Source of the DNA: Paraburkholderia humisilvae
GTDB lineage: Bacteria; Pseudomonadota; Gammaproteobacteria; Burkholderiales; Burkholderiaceae
Direction: 5' to 3'
NCBI RefSeq assembly: GCF_902859855.1
Contig: NZ_CADIKH010000017.1
Location: 1 to 64,000 of the forward strand
Length of the DNA stretch: 64,000 bases
The notes under the pieces are model-generated. The model saw only the letters and a list, made by a program, of their open reading frames with translations. It ran no database searches and had not been told where the DNA came from. Shown here in pieces: positions 35,665-44,251 of the stretch. Position numbers and translations under genes: made by a program. The first letter of the stretch is position 1. Each line of letters starts with the position of its first letter.

Positions 35665-35815
35665 AGAAAATCCGCCAGGCGAATCGAACGTTGTGGCCGC
35701 AACGACGCAGCCCACCGCCAGTCTCGTCACACGTGCAGAGGCCGCGCGAACGTCACACCGACGTTCGCGCTTCCAGGCTTCTATCTGGTTTGCCGTTCTG
35801 CCGGCGAGGACTACT

Positions 35816-35980
35816 TCACGACAATGCGGTCAGAATGCTCTGGAAGATCGTCTCGAGCTGGTTACCAATCTGCCCAACCGTTGTGGCAATGACGACTGCG
35901 ATTAATCCGGCGATCAAGCCATACTCGATCGCGGTGACCCCGTCGCTTTCTCTCAGGAACTTCCCCATCAACATTTTCAT
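35816..35980 (-). CDS. flp: Flp/Fap-type pilin subunit
   Basis: The 54-residue prepilin has a short charged leader, then GVTAIEYGLIAGLIAVVIA, in which Gly/Val with the Glu five residues later is the processing site and hydrophobic core of Flp pilins. GAGGG lies about 6 nt before the ATG, with a run of adjacent ATGs in frame (codons 1, 3 and 5). It is the first gene of the tad operon and the major structural subunit. There are 150 nt between its stop and tadV. Confidence 0.95.
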   Translation of the reverse strand: MKMLMGKFLRESDGVTAIEYGLIAGLIAVVIATTVGQIGNQLETIFQSILTALS

Positions 35981-36376
35981 TTTGGCCCTCGTGAATTATT
36001 GGCGTTTCAATTCATTTCACATAAACATCTATTAGCGATACGAACGAAGTTGCTCTCTCAACATCGTTGTGCACATTGCTTGTGCGTCCGCTTTCAAACA
36101 GCCTCTACTTTTCCTGCCAACACCCTGTCATTCGCGTGCGGTGTTTTCGATAGCACCTCCACGATGCCATCGCGAAGCGTGCCCCGTTTATAGCGCGGTC
36201 ATTTTGGATAATAGATCGCTTGAACCACGATTTGCAACATCGTTGCGCACGCATCAAGTTTTCATAAGGGCATAACGGCAGTGTCACAGTGCGCGCATAT
36301 GCAGTTAAACCCTGGCCCGGAGTGAATTCATTAATCGTGCATCCGGCAAATCATTTAAACCATCCATTACGCAATC
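35981..36376. other. AT-richer divergent region upstream of flp
   Basis: This region is noticeably poorer in G+C than the coding DNA around it. No gene is supported. It must carry the flp promoter on the minus strand, but I found neither a good sigma-70 pair nor a GG-N10-GC sigma-54 element there. The plus-strand control sites lie further right. Confidence 0.45.
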
Positions 36377-36436
36377 GCGTTACGCCGGCGCGCGTAACGC
36401 GCGCGTGAATCGTTACGTTACGCCGGTGCGCAACGC
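36377..36436. promoter_or_regulatory. Paired quasi-palindromes, candidate enhancer for a sigma-54 activator
   Basis: GCGTTACG (36377-36384) and CGTAACGC (36393-36400) form an inverted repeat with 8-bp spacing. A near copy follows with CGTTACG (36416-36422) and CGCAACGC (36429-36436). The shared core is GTTACGCCGGYGCG. The pair lies about 115-175 bp upstream of the sigma-54 promoter, a usual distance for activator binding sites. Which protein binds is inferred. Confidence 0.6.
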
Positions 36437-36549
36437 ATATTCGCGCGCATGTCTCGCTGCCCGTCCGATGGCGTTGCACATGCGCGCTTGCATGCCGCGG
36501 CGCACGCCAAACGTTTTACACCCCTAATCAATCGCCCTGCGGGGCCTGG

Positions 36550-36565
36550 TGGCACACCTGTTGCA
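36550..36565 (+). promoter_or_regulatory. Sigma-54 promoter of the collagen-like lipoprotein gene
   Basis: TGGCAC-N5-TTGCA (36550-36565) matches the -24/-12 consensus at all core positions. Transcription would start about 12 nt after the -12 element, giving a leader of around 38 nt to the ATG at 36615. GAGGGCG lies just before that ATG. Confidence 0.85.
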
Positions 36566-36614
36566 GTAACAGGCGCTCAGCAGCACCCACAACACACGCG
36601 AATCCGAGGGCGAT

Positions 36615-38039
36615 ATGAAGACCACGACCATCAGCAATACGCTACACACCACACTGCTTGCCGCAGCCGTCGCTGCACTGCTTTCGCTCGGCGCCTGCGG
36701 CGGCTCAGGCACGTTGAGTCACGGCACCGGTGGCAGCGGCAGCGGGGGTGGCGGCGATACGACAGGCACCGGCGGCAATCCCAATGGAACCAGCGGCACC
36801 CCATCCGGCGGCGGCGATAGCAACGTCGGCGGCGGTAACTCGCCGAATCCGACACCGTCGCCCAATCCCACACCGTCGCCGACTCCGACGCCGGCTGCGG
36901 CGAATCAGGTGGGCGCAGTGGTCGGGAATACCGGCGGCGCCGTGTCCGATGTCGGCAATACGGTTTCAGGCATTGGCAGCGCGATCGGTTCGCAGACGCT
37001 GCCGGTCGTCAGCCCGCAGACGACTCAGGCATTGGGCGACGTCGTGCAGAATGCCGGCCATGCCGTCACGACGCTCGGCAACGGCATCGCACAAGGACTC
37101 GGACAACTCGGCGCGAGCAAGGACCCGGTCGGCACCACGGTGTCGAGTCTCGGCGGCGTCGTGAGCGACGCGGGCAAGACGGTGACAAGCGGCGGCAATC
37201 TCGTGACGAGCCTCGGCAGCGGACCGCTTGCACCGCTCGCCCCTGTCACGTCGGTAGTCGGCGGCGCAGTCGGCGGCGTCGGAACGGGCGTAACGAATCT
37301 CGGCACCACGCTCGGCGGCACACTGTCGTCGGCGCCGGTGCAGCAGGTCACACAACAGGTGAGCGCCGTGATCACGCCGATCACGTCGACGGTCGCCGCG
37401 ACGACGCAGACGGTCGGCGATACCACCGGTCTCGGGAAGCCGCTCAACAACCTGCTGACTACCGTCGGAGGCACGCTCGTCAAGACGGGCGGCGCGCTCG
37501 GTACGACGAGCGGCAATAACCCGCTCACTGTCGGGCTTGGCGATGTCGTGGCCGATACCGGCAAGACCGTGATCGCGACCGGCGGCTTGCTGACGAACGG
37601 CGCGAACGGCCCGACCAATCCGCTCGCACCACTCACCGGGGCGCTCGGCGGATTGACCGGCGGCGCAGGAGGCGGCAGTGCGAACGGCACGCCCGGTCCC
37701 GTGGCGGGTCTTGTCGGTGGCGTATTGGGTCTGCCGGGCAAGACACCGGGCTCGAGCGGCGGTGCTGGCGCCGGCAATGCGGGCAACGCAGGCGGCGGTT
37801 CGAACGGCGGCAAGGGCCTGCTCGGCGCGGTGGCCGGACTGGTGCCGGCGATCGCCGGCAATGTGTCGGTCGCGGTCACGCCTCAGGCGAGCGCCGGCGG
37901 CGCGAGCCACGCGAGTCCGCCGAGCCCGTCGGCCCCAGGCGGCGGCACGAAAGCGGGCAACGGCCCGAATCCGTTAGCAGGACTCACGTCCGCAGTGGGC
38001 GGCCTGCTCGGCGGCCTTGCGCCCGCGGCACGCAAGTAA
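36615..38039 (+). CDS. Gly/Thr-rich collagen-like repeat lipoprotein
   Basis: The 474-residue protein has a lipoprotein signal with lipobox LGAC near residue 28. A Gly/Ser/Thr/Pro-rich stretch with repeated PNPTPSP units follows to about residue 95. The body of about 300 residues is built of degenerate repeats with a V-x-D-x-G-x-T/V-V pattern (for example VVSDAGKTVTSGGNLV and VVADTGKTVIATGGLL). Gly, Thr, Val and Ala dominate, and there are almost no aromatics. Proteins of this type beside Burkholderia tad loci are annotated as collagen-like, although regular Gly-X-Y triplets are limited. It is probably surface-exposed and perhaps exported by the next gene's product. Confidence 0.8.
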   Translation: MKTTTISNTLHTTLLAAAVAALLSLGACGGSGTLSHGTGGSGSGGGGDTTGTGGNPNGTSGTPSGGGDSNVGGGNSPNPTPSPNPTPSPTPTPAAANQVGAVVGNTGGAVSDVGNTVSGIGSAIGSQTLPVVSPQTTQALGDVVQNAGHAVTTLGNGIAQGLGQLGASKDPVGTTVSSLGGVVSDAGKTVTSGGNLVTSLGSGPLAPLAPVTSVVGGAVGGVGTGVTNLGTTLGGTLSSAPVQQVTQQVSAVITPITSTVAATTQTVGDTTGLGKPLNNLLTTVGGTLVKTGGALGTTSGNNPLTVGLGDVVADTGKTVIATGGLLTNGANGPTNPLAPLTGALGGLTGGAGGGSANGTPGPVAGLVGGVLGLPGKTPGSSGGAGAGNAGNAGGGSNGGKGLLGAVAGLVPAIAGNVSVAVTPQASAGGASHASPPSPSAPGGGTKAGNGPNPLAGLTSAVGGLLGGLAPAARK

Positions 38040-38223
38040 CACGTCTACGATCACACGCGCTGCGTCGAGCGGAGCGTGTGACGCTGCTTCAGTGCGCCGT
38101 TCGAAGAACGATCGGCAGCCGCTCGCAGCGCAAGCGAAGCGACGGCGCTCGATAAGCCTGCAGCGCCGGTTCGCTCGCGCGGCATAGGCAACAAAACAAG
38201 ATCGACCAACGAGTAGAACAATC

Positions 38224-39906
38224 ATGAGAACGGGGAAAATACAATGGGCGCTGCTCGTTGGAGCGGCGCTCGCGAGCACGGGCCACGCGCAAACGCGGCC
38301 CGCCGTCAGTGGCAACCCAATGGACGCGCTTCCGCAAATCAACGCGCCGGACAGGCCGAACGTCACGGTGCAAGTCGAAACGCAGACGCCGCCGCTACAG
38401 CAACTGCTCGCACGGCATCTGACGCCATCGAAGATCGAGGTCGAGGGCGTCAGGTCGATTCCATTCGACGATGTTGCAAGGCGCTTCACACCGCTCGTCG
38501 GCAAGGACGTCACCATCGGCCAGTTGATCGAGGTCGCCGACGGGGTCACGAAGCTCTATCAGGAACGCGGCTATGCGCTGTCATTCGCGTTCATACCTGC
38601 GCAGACATTCGAAGACGGTGTGGTGCGTGTGACGGTCGTCGAAGGCTATGTTGCGCAGATCAAGCTGACCGGCAACGCCGGCGCGCTCGAGCAGCGCATC
38701 CGCGCGCTCGCCGCGCACATCAGCGCGGACCGGCCGCTACGGCGCGCGACCTTCGAACGCTACATCAACCTGATGGGCCGCCTGCCGGGCATCAAGGTCG
38801 GCGCCAACGTGCCGCCGCCGCAGAACACCGACGGTGCGACGACGCTCGAACTCACCGTCGAACACAAGCCGTTCGACGTCAGCACCGGCATCGACTTCAA
38901 CCGTCCGGGCGTGCAGGGTCTCGTGACGGTTGCGACAAACGGGCTGACGCCGCTCGGCGAACAGTTGAGCGTATCCGCACTGCTGCCGAAGGGACGCGAC
39001 AACGTCACTTACGTCGCCGCGCACGGTGGCTTGCCGATCGGCAGCGACGGCGTCGCGGCCGCGATCGATGCGTCGCATTACCGCGGCAATCCGACAGATA
39101 ATCCCGGCCTGCCAGCCAATATCCAGCGTACGGTGATCAACGACAAGCTCGGCGCGTCGTTGACGTGGCCGGTCATTCTATCGAATACGCGCAATCTGAC
39201 CGGCTCGTTGACCGGCTATGCGTCGCATGACGAAGACCGTTATCACGACGAGGACACAGGCGCACAGATCGGCTTGCGTTCGCAGATACGCGTGCTGCAA
39301 TTGCAGGCCGACTATGCGCAAGCGGACGGCAGCACAGTGCGCAAGGCAAGCATCAACATCGCGAAAGCATTCGACATTCTGGGTGCATCGAAAGCCGGCG
39401 ACTCGAATGTGCCCGGCACGACGACGCAGAACCCCGCATCGATCACGTTCGTGCGTACCGGCGCCAGTGTTTCGCAAAGCGATCAGTGGCCGCTCGGCAT
39501 CGGCACGACGATCGCCGCGACCGGCCAGTACAGCCCGGACTCGCTGCCGACCTCCGAACAGATCTCGTTCGGCGCGCAACGCTTCGCACTCGGCTATCAG
39601 CCGGGCGAAACGTCGGGCGATTCCGGCTGGGGCGCGTCGTTCGAACTGAACCGCGCGTTCGCACCCGGCTTGAGCTGGCTGCGCACGATTACGCCTTACG
39701 TGTCGTTCGATATCGCGCGCGTGTACCTGCACGCGGGCACGCCGGCGCCGTCCCGTCTGTCATCGATTGCGCTTGGCCTGCGGATTTCCGACGCAAAGTA
39801 CTACAGCCTGGATCTGTCGGTCGCGAAAGCGGTGGGGGATGCGCCGATCGAGAGCCCGTCGCGCAGCCCACGGATCAATGCGACGTTTTCCTACCAGCTG
39901 AACTAG
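38224..39906 (+). CDS. ShlB/FhaC/HecB-type outer-membrane transporter (TpsB)
   Basis: The 560-residue protein has a Sec signal peptide (ending HAQ near residue 23), two POTRA-like domains (about 60-210, with LTPSKIEVEGVRSIPFDDV and VEGYVAQIKLTGNAG) and a C-terminal 16-strand-type beta-barrel region. This is the architecture of TpsB in two-partner secretion. No TpsA with a haemagglutination-activity domain is nearby; the only upstream candidate substrate is the lipoprotein gene 184 nt before it. Confidence 0.9.
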   Translation: MRTGKIQWALLVGAALASTGHAQTRPAVSGNPMDALPQINAPDRPNVTVQVETQTPPLQQLLARHLTPSKIEVEGVRSIPFDDVARRFTPLVGKDVTIGQLIEVADGVTKLYQERGYALSFAFIPAQTFEDGVVRVTVVEGYVAQIKLTGNAGALEQRIRALAAHISADRPLRRATFERYINLMGRLPGIKVGANVPPPQNTDGATTLELTVEHKPFDVSTGIDFNRPGVQGLVTVATNGLTPLGEQLSVSALLPKGRDNVTYVAAHGGLPIGSDGVAAAIDASHYRGNPTDNPGLPANIQRTVINDKLGASLTWPVILSNTRNLTGSLTGYASHDEDRYHDEDTGAQIGLRSQIRVLQLQADYAQADGSTVRKASINIAKAFDILGASKAGDSNVPGTTTQNPASITFVRTGASVSQSDQWPLGIGTTIAATGQYSPDSLPTSEQISFGAQRFALGYQPGETSGDSGWGASFELNRAFAPGLSWLRTITPYVSFDIARVYLHAGTPAPSRLSSIALGLRISDAKYYSLDLSVAKAVGDAPIESPSRSPRINATFSYQLN

Positions 39907-40147
39907 ATGGCGCGTGGTGCGCCAGCCGGTTCGCCTGACCCTTATCGTTCGTGCCGGCCGCCAAGGCTGCCGATGACACGTTGAACTGTATTTCCCCAGT
40001 GACCGGCCGCCTTCGCGACGCTTTCAGGCCCGATCGCGCATTCCATTATCATGTCGACTTACCGCGTCATTCACAGCGCCATGCCGCGCTGCGTCGATCC
40101 GCTTCGCACTGCTTCGTACAACCGCTTCGCTACGAGAACGCTTCCGC
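39907..40147. other. Intergenic region with a small hairpin
   Basis: Immediately after the transporter stop, TGGCGC (39908-39913) and GCGCCA (39919-39924) form a 6-bp hairpin without a T run, so termination is doubtful. Nothing else is recognised before the DMT transporter gene. Confidence 0.35.
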
Positions 40148-41101
40148 TTGAAAACCACGACTCGACAACACCTGCGCGCCAATCTGCTCATGCTGATTGC
40201 CGCGATCATCTGGGGCTCGGCCTTCGTTGCGCAACGCCTGAGCCTCGATACAATCGGGCCGTTTCTGTTTACCGGCCTGCGCTTTCTGCTCGGCGCTGGC
40301 GTCGTGCTGCTGTTGCTTGCATGCATGCGGCCGCTGATCGCGGCAAAATCGCAGGCTGCACGCGCGCAGACCTTGTCGCCGAATCGCGCCGTGCTGATGC
40401 GTGACGGCGCATTGCTTGGCCTGCTCCTCGCCGCGGCAATTTCTCTGCAGCAGATTGGTCTGCAGTACACGAAAGTCGCTAACGCCGGCTTTATCAGTTC
40501 GTTGTACGTGGTGATCGTGCCGCTGATGGGCGTCGTACTGCGCCATCAAACCGCGCTCGGCACCTGGCTTGGCGCGGCGCTGGCCGCCATCGGCATGTAC
40601 TTTCTGAGCGTCGATGAGCACTTCTCGATGCTATACGGCGACTGGTATCAACTGGCCGGCGCTCTGGTGATTTCCGCCCAAGTTGTGCTCGTCGGGAAAT
40701 TCGCGCGCCGGCAGGATCCACTCGTGCTCGCGCTCGTCCAGTTCGTTGCATGTGGACTGATCTGCAGTGCGATCGCCCTTGCGTGTGAACCGATCCGTGT
40801 CGCCGACATCGTGCGCGCCGCACCGACCATTTTGTATGGCGGCGCGCTGTCGGTCGGCGTCGCATACACGATTCAGGTGGTCGCGCAGAAAGACGCGGCG
40901 CCTGCGCATGCAGCGGTGATCTTCAGCATGGAAGGCGTATTCGCCGCGCTTGCCGGCTGGCTCGTGCTCGGTGAAACGCTAACGGCGCGCGCGACGTTCG
41001 GCTGCGGTCTGATGCTGATCGGGCTGATCGTCTGCCAGGTGTTGCCGATATGGCATGGCCGCAGGCAAGCTGCATCGTCCGGCTGTGAGAGCGTTTCCTG
41101 A
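40148..41101 (+). CDS. DMT-superfamily (EamA) transporter
   Basis: The 317-residue inner-membrane protein has about ten hydrophobic helices in two EamA halves, the first with MLIAAIIWGSAFVAQR and the second with VAYTIQVVAQKDAAPAHAAVIF. It probably exports small metabolites. The chosen start is TTG at 40148, which gives the cytoplasmic lead-in of 14 residues. The first ATG, at 40190, lies directly at the first helix and is possible. Confidence 0.88.
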   Translation: MKTTTRQHLRANLLMLIAAIIWGSAFVAQRLSLDTIGPFLFTGLRFLLGAGVVLLLLACMRPLIAAKSQAARAQTLSPNRAVLMRDGALLGLLLAAAISLQQIGLQYTKVANAGFISSLYVVIVPLMGVVLRHQTALGTWLGAALAAIGMYFLSVDEHFSMLYGDWYQLAGALVISAQVVLVGKFARRQDPLVLALVQFVACGLICSAIALACEPIRVADIVRAAPTILYGGALSVGVAYTIQVVAQKDAAPAHAAVIFSMEGVFAALAGWLVLGETLTARATFGCGLMLIGLIVCQVLPIWHGRRQAASSGCESVS

Positions 41102-41262
41102 GCCGCGCCAGACGCGATCGATGGATCTCGATAGCCCAGATGAACAACCGATCCGTGAGCACAAGGCCGCGCAGTACTGAGGCAGGCATCGCACCTTCCG
41201 GCGAGCCGCCGCTGCGCAACCGCTGCGCAGCCGCTTGCGCGACCCGGTCTGTGCGCCCCCCG

Positions 41263-41523
41263 TTATGCGGCTTCAGCGACAAATCGTTCGGGCAAGCGTC
41301 TCGGCCTGTCGATGGTCGGTGGAAACACGCACCAGAAACCATCGCTATGCCTGAAAAAGAAGAGCGCGCGCAACCCATCGGCTGACAGCGTTTCGACGCG
41401 AACGTAACGTGTACCGTCACTGCGTGTGCGGCTGAACTCCGTGACCCGCACCGGTCTCGACGGCACCGGCGCCAGCCACTTATCAACCAGGAAACGCAGC
41501 GACTGCTCGCCGGCCGCTCTCAC
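41263..41523 (-). CDS. Small protein of unknown function
   Basis: The 86-residue product starts with GTG overlapping the previous stop (GTGA). It has an aromatic-rich middle (LRALFFFRHSDGFWCVFPPT) and no recognised domain. It is coupled to the 65-residue gene upstream, which makes both more believable as genes. No function is proposed. Confidence 0.55.
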   Translation of the reverse strand: MRAAGEQSLRFLVDKWLAPVPSRPVRVTEFSRTRSDGTRYVRVETLSADGLRALFFFRHSDGFWCVFPPTIDRPRRLPERFVAEAA

Positions 41524-41717
41524 GACGTCCTCCAGCTCGGTTTGTCCCGGATCTCTTCCCGAGCGGTGTCCGGACTATCCCGTTCGTCCTCTTCTGCTTC
41601 TAGTTCCGCCAGTTCCATCTCACGGATCACTGCGGCGGCTCGCAAGGCCCTGCAGTTGGTCGAATGTCGGATATCGGAAAGCAACCGAACCATTTGTCGT
41701 GCTGTTCTGCGTTTCAT
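41520..41717 (-). CDS. Small charged protein of unknown function
   Basis: The 65-residue product is rich in Arg and Glu (MKRRTARQMVRLLSDIR start, then an acidic helix with AELEAEEDERD). It looks soluble and helical. A weak GGGGGTG precedes the ATG. Its stop overlaps the start of the 86-residue gene. The neighbouring 41718-41967 stretch is AT-richer than average and likely holds the promoter. Confidence 0.5.
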   Translation of the reverse strand: MKRRTARQMVRLLSDIRHSTNCRALRAAAVIREMELAELEAEEDERDSPDTAREEIRDKPSWRTS

Positions 41718-41967
41718 TGCACACCCCCGCACTGCACAAAAGACTTGATAAAGCACTTTAACTTTATGCCTGGATTACCCGCCGCTGTATAGTTTTTGAC
41801 GAAATAGCAACAGTCGGTTTTCAATTAATCGGTATCGGGCTCCAGTGCGATCACTGTGCGCTCGCGAGACTGCACAGGTCTGTGCGCTGGCAACCGCAGC
41901 GGCAAAGGTACTTCAGACAAAAAACGACGTGACTGGCATCCAATATGCTGTAACGGGCGATCAAAAG

Positions 41968-43158
41968 TCACTGACGCGCCCACGACGGAAACGGATCGTC
42001 GAACGCGAGCCAGCCATCCACGCCGAGTGAGAGTTCGTCATCCCCGAGCAGGCAGGCATCGAACCGGGCTCTGAGTGCGGCCTCGTTCATGTTCGTCCCG
42101 ATCAGCACGAGTTCCTGCTGACGATCGCCGAAGGGGGCCTGCGAGCGGCGCCTGATGATATCCAGCGCCTCCGGGCTTTCCGGCCACATCGCTTTGGGCA
42201 CCGCGGCCCACCAGGTTCCCGCGCGCTGGTGACGCGAGATGGCCCCCGCCTGCGACCATTCGCCGACCAGATCGTGACGTGACGCCAGCCAGAAATATCC
42301 CTTCGAACGGACGACGCCGGGCCACTCCTGTTGAATCCAGTCGAACAGGCGCCGCGGATGAAAGGGCCGACGTGCGCGATAGACGAAACTCGTGATCCCA
42401 TACTGCTCGCTCTCCGGGATATGCTCGCCGCGCATCTCCTTGAGCCAGCCCGGTGCTTGCGCCGCCGCGTCGAAATCGAAGAGACCGGTGTTCAGAATGC
42501 GCTCGACCGGCACACGCCCAAAGTGGCTTTCGATGATCTGCGCACGCGCGTTCAGCGCGCGCAACACGCCCTTGATACGCTCGAGATCCGACGCGCTAAT
42601 CAGGTCGGTCTTGTTCAGCACGATCACATCGCAGAACTCGACCTGCTCGGTGAGCAGATCGACGACCGTGCGCTGGTCCTCGTCACCCATCGTTTCGCCG
42701 CGGTCGGCGAGAAAATCATGCGAGCCGTAATCGCGCGCAAAGTTGTACGCATCGACCACCGTGACCATCGTATCGAGCTGCGCGATATCGGACAGGCTGT
42801 GGCCTTCTTCATCGCGAAAGGTGAAGGTCTCGGCCACCGGCAACGGTTCCGAAATGCCGGTCGATTCGATCAACAGGTAGTCGAAGCGCCGCTCTTTCGC
42901 GAGGCGCTGGATCTCGACCAGCAAGTCTTCCCGCAGCGTGCAGCAGATGCAGCCATTGCTCATCTCGACCAGCTTCTCGTCGATATGCGAGAGCTGACTG
43001 CCATCGCGCACGAGCTGCGCATCGATATTGACTTCCGACATGTCATTGACGATGACGGCCACGCGTTTGCCTTCGCGATTATTCAGAACGTGATTGAGCA
43101 GCGTGGTCTTGCCGGCGCCTAGAAAGCCGGACAGCACTGTGACGGGAAGCTTGTTCAT
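41968..43158 (-). CDS. CobW/COG0523-family GTP-dependent metallochaperone
   Basis: The 396-residue G3E GTPase has Walker A GFLGAGKTTL (11-20), the metal-binding CxCC motif C70-I-C72-C73, NKTD for guanine binding, and a C-terminal CobW domain. The Zur-like palindrome about 58 nt upstream of the ATG places it in the zinc-starvation class (ZigA/YciC/ZagA-like), which supplies zinc to client enzymes. The ATG at 43158 is chosen because the longer frame would read through the Zur box. Confidence 0.92.
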   Translation of the reverse strand: MNKLPVTVLSGFLGAGKTTLLNHVLNNREGKRVAVIVNDMSEVNIDAQLVRDGSQLSHIDEKLVEMSNGCICCTLREDLLVEIQRLAKERRFDYLLIESTGISEPLPVAETFTFRDEEGHSLSDIAQLDTMVTVVDAYNFARDYGSHDFLADRGETMGDEDQRTVVDLLTEQVEFCDVIVLNKTDLISASDLERIKGVLRALNARAQIIESHFGRVPVERILNTGLFDFDAAAQAPGWLKEMRGEHIPESEQYGITSFVYRARRPFHPRRLFDWIQQEWPGVVRSKGYFWLASRHDLVGEWSQAGAISRHQRAGTWWAAVPKAMWPESPEALDIIRRRSQAPFGDRQQELVLIGTNMNEAALRARFDACLLGDDELSLGVDGWLAFDDPFPSWARQ

Positions 43159-43215
43159 GGATCTCTCGTGCAAAGGGTTCATTGAAAAGACAAAGCCAGT
43201 TACCCAATCCACGAA

Positions 43216-43230
43216 TGTTATAATATAACA
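43216..43230. promoter_or_regulatory. Zur box upstream of the CobW-family gene
   Basis: TGTTATA-A-TATAACA is a perfect 7-1-7 palindrome matching the proteobacterial Zur consensus. It lies in a GC-rich genome and just upstream of a zinc-type CobW gene. Zinc-bound Zur would repress transcription here. The site is direct observation; the regulator gene is not in the window. Confidence 0.85.
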
Positions 43231-43355
43231 ATCAATCCATGCAAAGCCGCGCACAAGGCAAGCGCGCAAGCTATGACACGCTATTGCGCTCGCCGTCTTG
43301 CATTCAACGCTTGCCCGCGCCGTGCGGCACGGGTCGAGCCCCGCCTACTCCGCCG

Positions 43356-43961
43356 CTAATCGAACAATCGCGCGGCGATCCCGGCGACATGCTTGCCCTG
43401 GTAGCGCGCAATATCGAGTTCATTTTTGCTGGGTTGCCGGCTGCCGTCTGTCGCCGCAAGCGTCGTCGCACCGTACGGCGAACCGCCGCTGATTTCTTCC
43501 ATGTTGACGAGCCCCGCACACGCATACGGCACGCCGACAATCACCATCCCATGGTGCAGCAAGGTTGAATGAAACGACGTGATGGTGGTTTCCTGCCCAC
43601 CGTGCTGCGTTCCCGTCGACGCGAACACGCTGCCGATCTTGCCGACCAGTGCGCCCTTCACCCAGAGGGCGCCGGTCATATCGAGGAACTGGCGCATCTG
43701 GCCCGCCATGTTGCCGAAACGAGTCGGCGTGCCGAAGATGATCGCATCGTAGTTCGGCAGCTCGTCCTGGGTCGCGAGCGGCGCTTTCTGGTCGAGCTTC
43801 ACACCAATCTTCGCAGCCATGTCCGGGGAGATTGTTTCGGGCACGCGCTTGATGTCGACGGCCGTCGACGCGCCCGCCGAACGTGCGCCTTCTGCGACGG
43901 CGTCGGCCATCTGTTCGATGTGTCCGTACATCGAGTAATAGAGCACCAGAATTTTTGCCAT
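43356..43961 (-). CDS. wrbA: NAD(P)H:quinone oxidoreductase, WrbA type
   Basis: The 201-residue flavodoxin-like enzyme reduces quinones with FMN. The phosphate-binding start is LVLYYSMYGHIEQMA, and the second FMN loop is GTPTRFGNMAGQM. GGAGAG lies 6 nt before the ATG. The upstream extension to 44105 has no flavodoxin similarity. It likely protects against quinone stress. Confidence 0.95.
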   Translation of the reverse strand: MAKILVLYYSMYGHIEQMADAVAEGARSAGASTAVDIKRVPETISPDMAAKIGVKLDQKAPLATQDELPNYDAIIFGTPTRFGNMAGQMRQFLDMTGALWVKGALVGKIGSVFASTGTQHGGQETTITSFHSTLLHHGMVIVGVPYACAGLVNMEEISGGSPYGATTLAATDGSRQPSKNELDIARYQGKHVAGIAARLFD

Positions 43962-44251
43962 TTCACTCTCCGGGATGAGGCGACGCGCGGCATGGCGGCG
44001 CGCGCGTCGGCCAGTTCGATGGAAGACTTCGGACGTCCCGTGCGGCTGTGCAACCGGGCGAGCAAGGACAATGGAAAACAGCAAACAGCGCCAGATGCCA
44101 TGCAAGAAGCAGCAGCCTGACCGCGCGAGAACTTTTAAAGTGATAGCACTGACAGGCAGCTAAACAAGGTCATTCTTGTGACTTTCGTCTTATCCGGGCG
44201 TGGCAAGCCGCCGCGCATACGGATGTAATAGTCACGCAAGGCCGTGCGGGT

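Noticed and set aside
36150..36200. Possible sigma-54 element for flp on the minus strand (GGGGCACG then GC after ten bases)
   Set aside because: The GG-N10-GC spacing occurs, but the flanking TTGC part of the -12 element does not match, so I do not call it.
43159..43269. 37-codon upstream extension of the CobW-family gene
   Set aside because: It would be translated across the Zur box and promoter, and the GTPase fold starts at the internal ATG at 43158.
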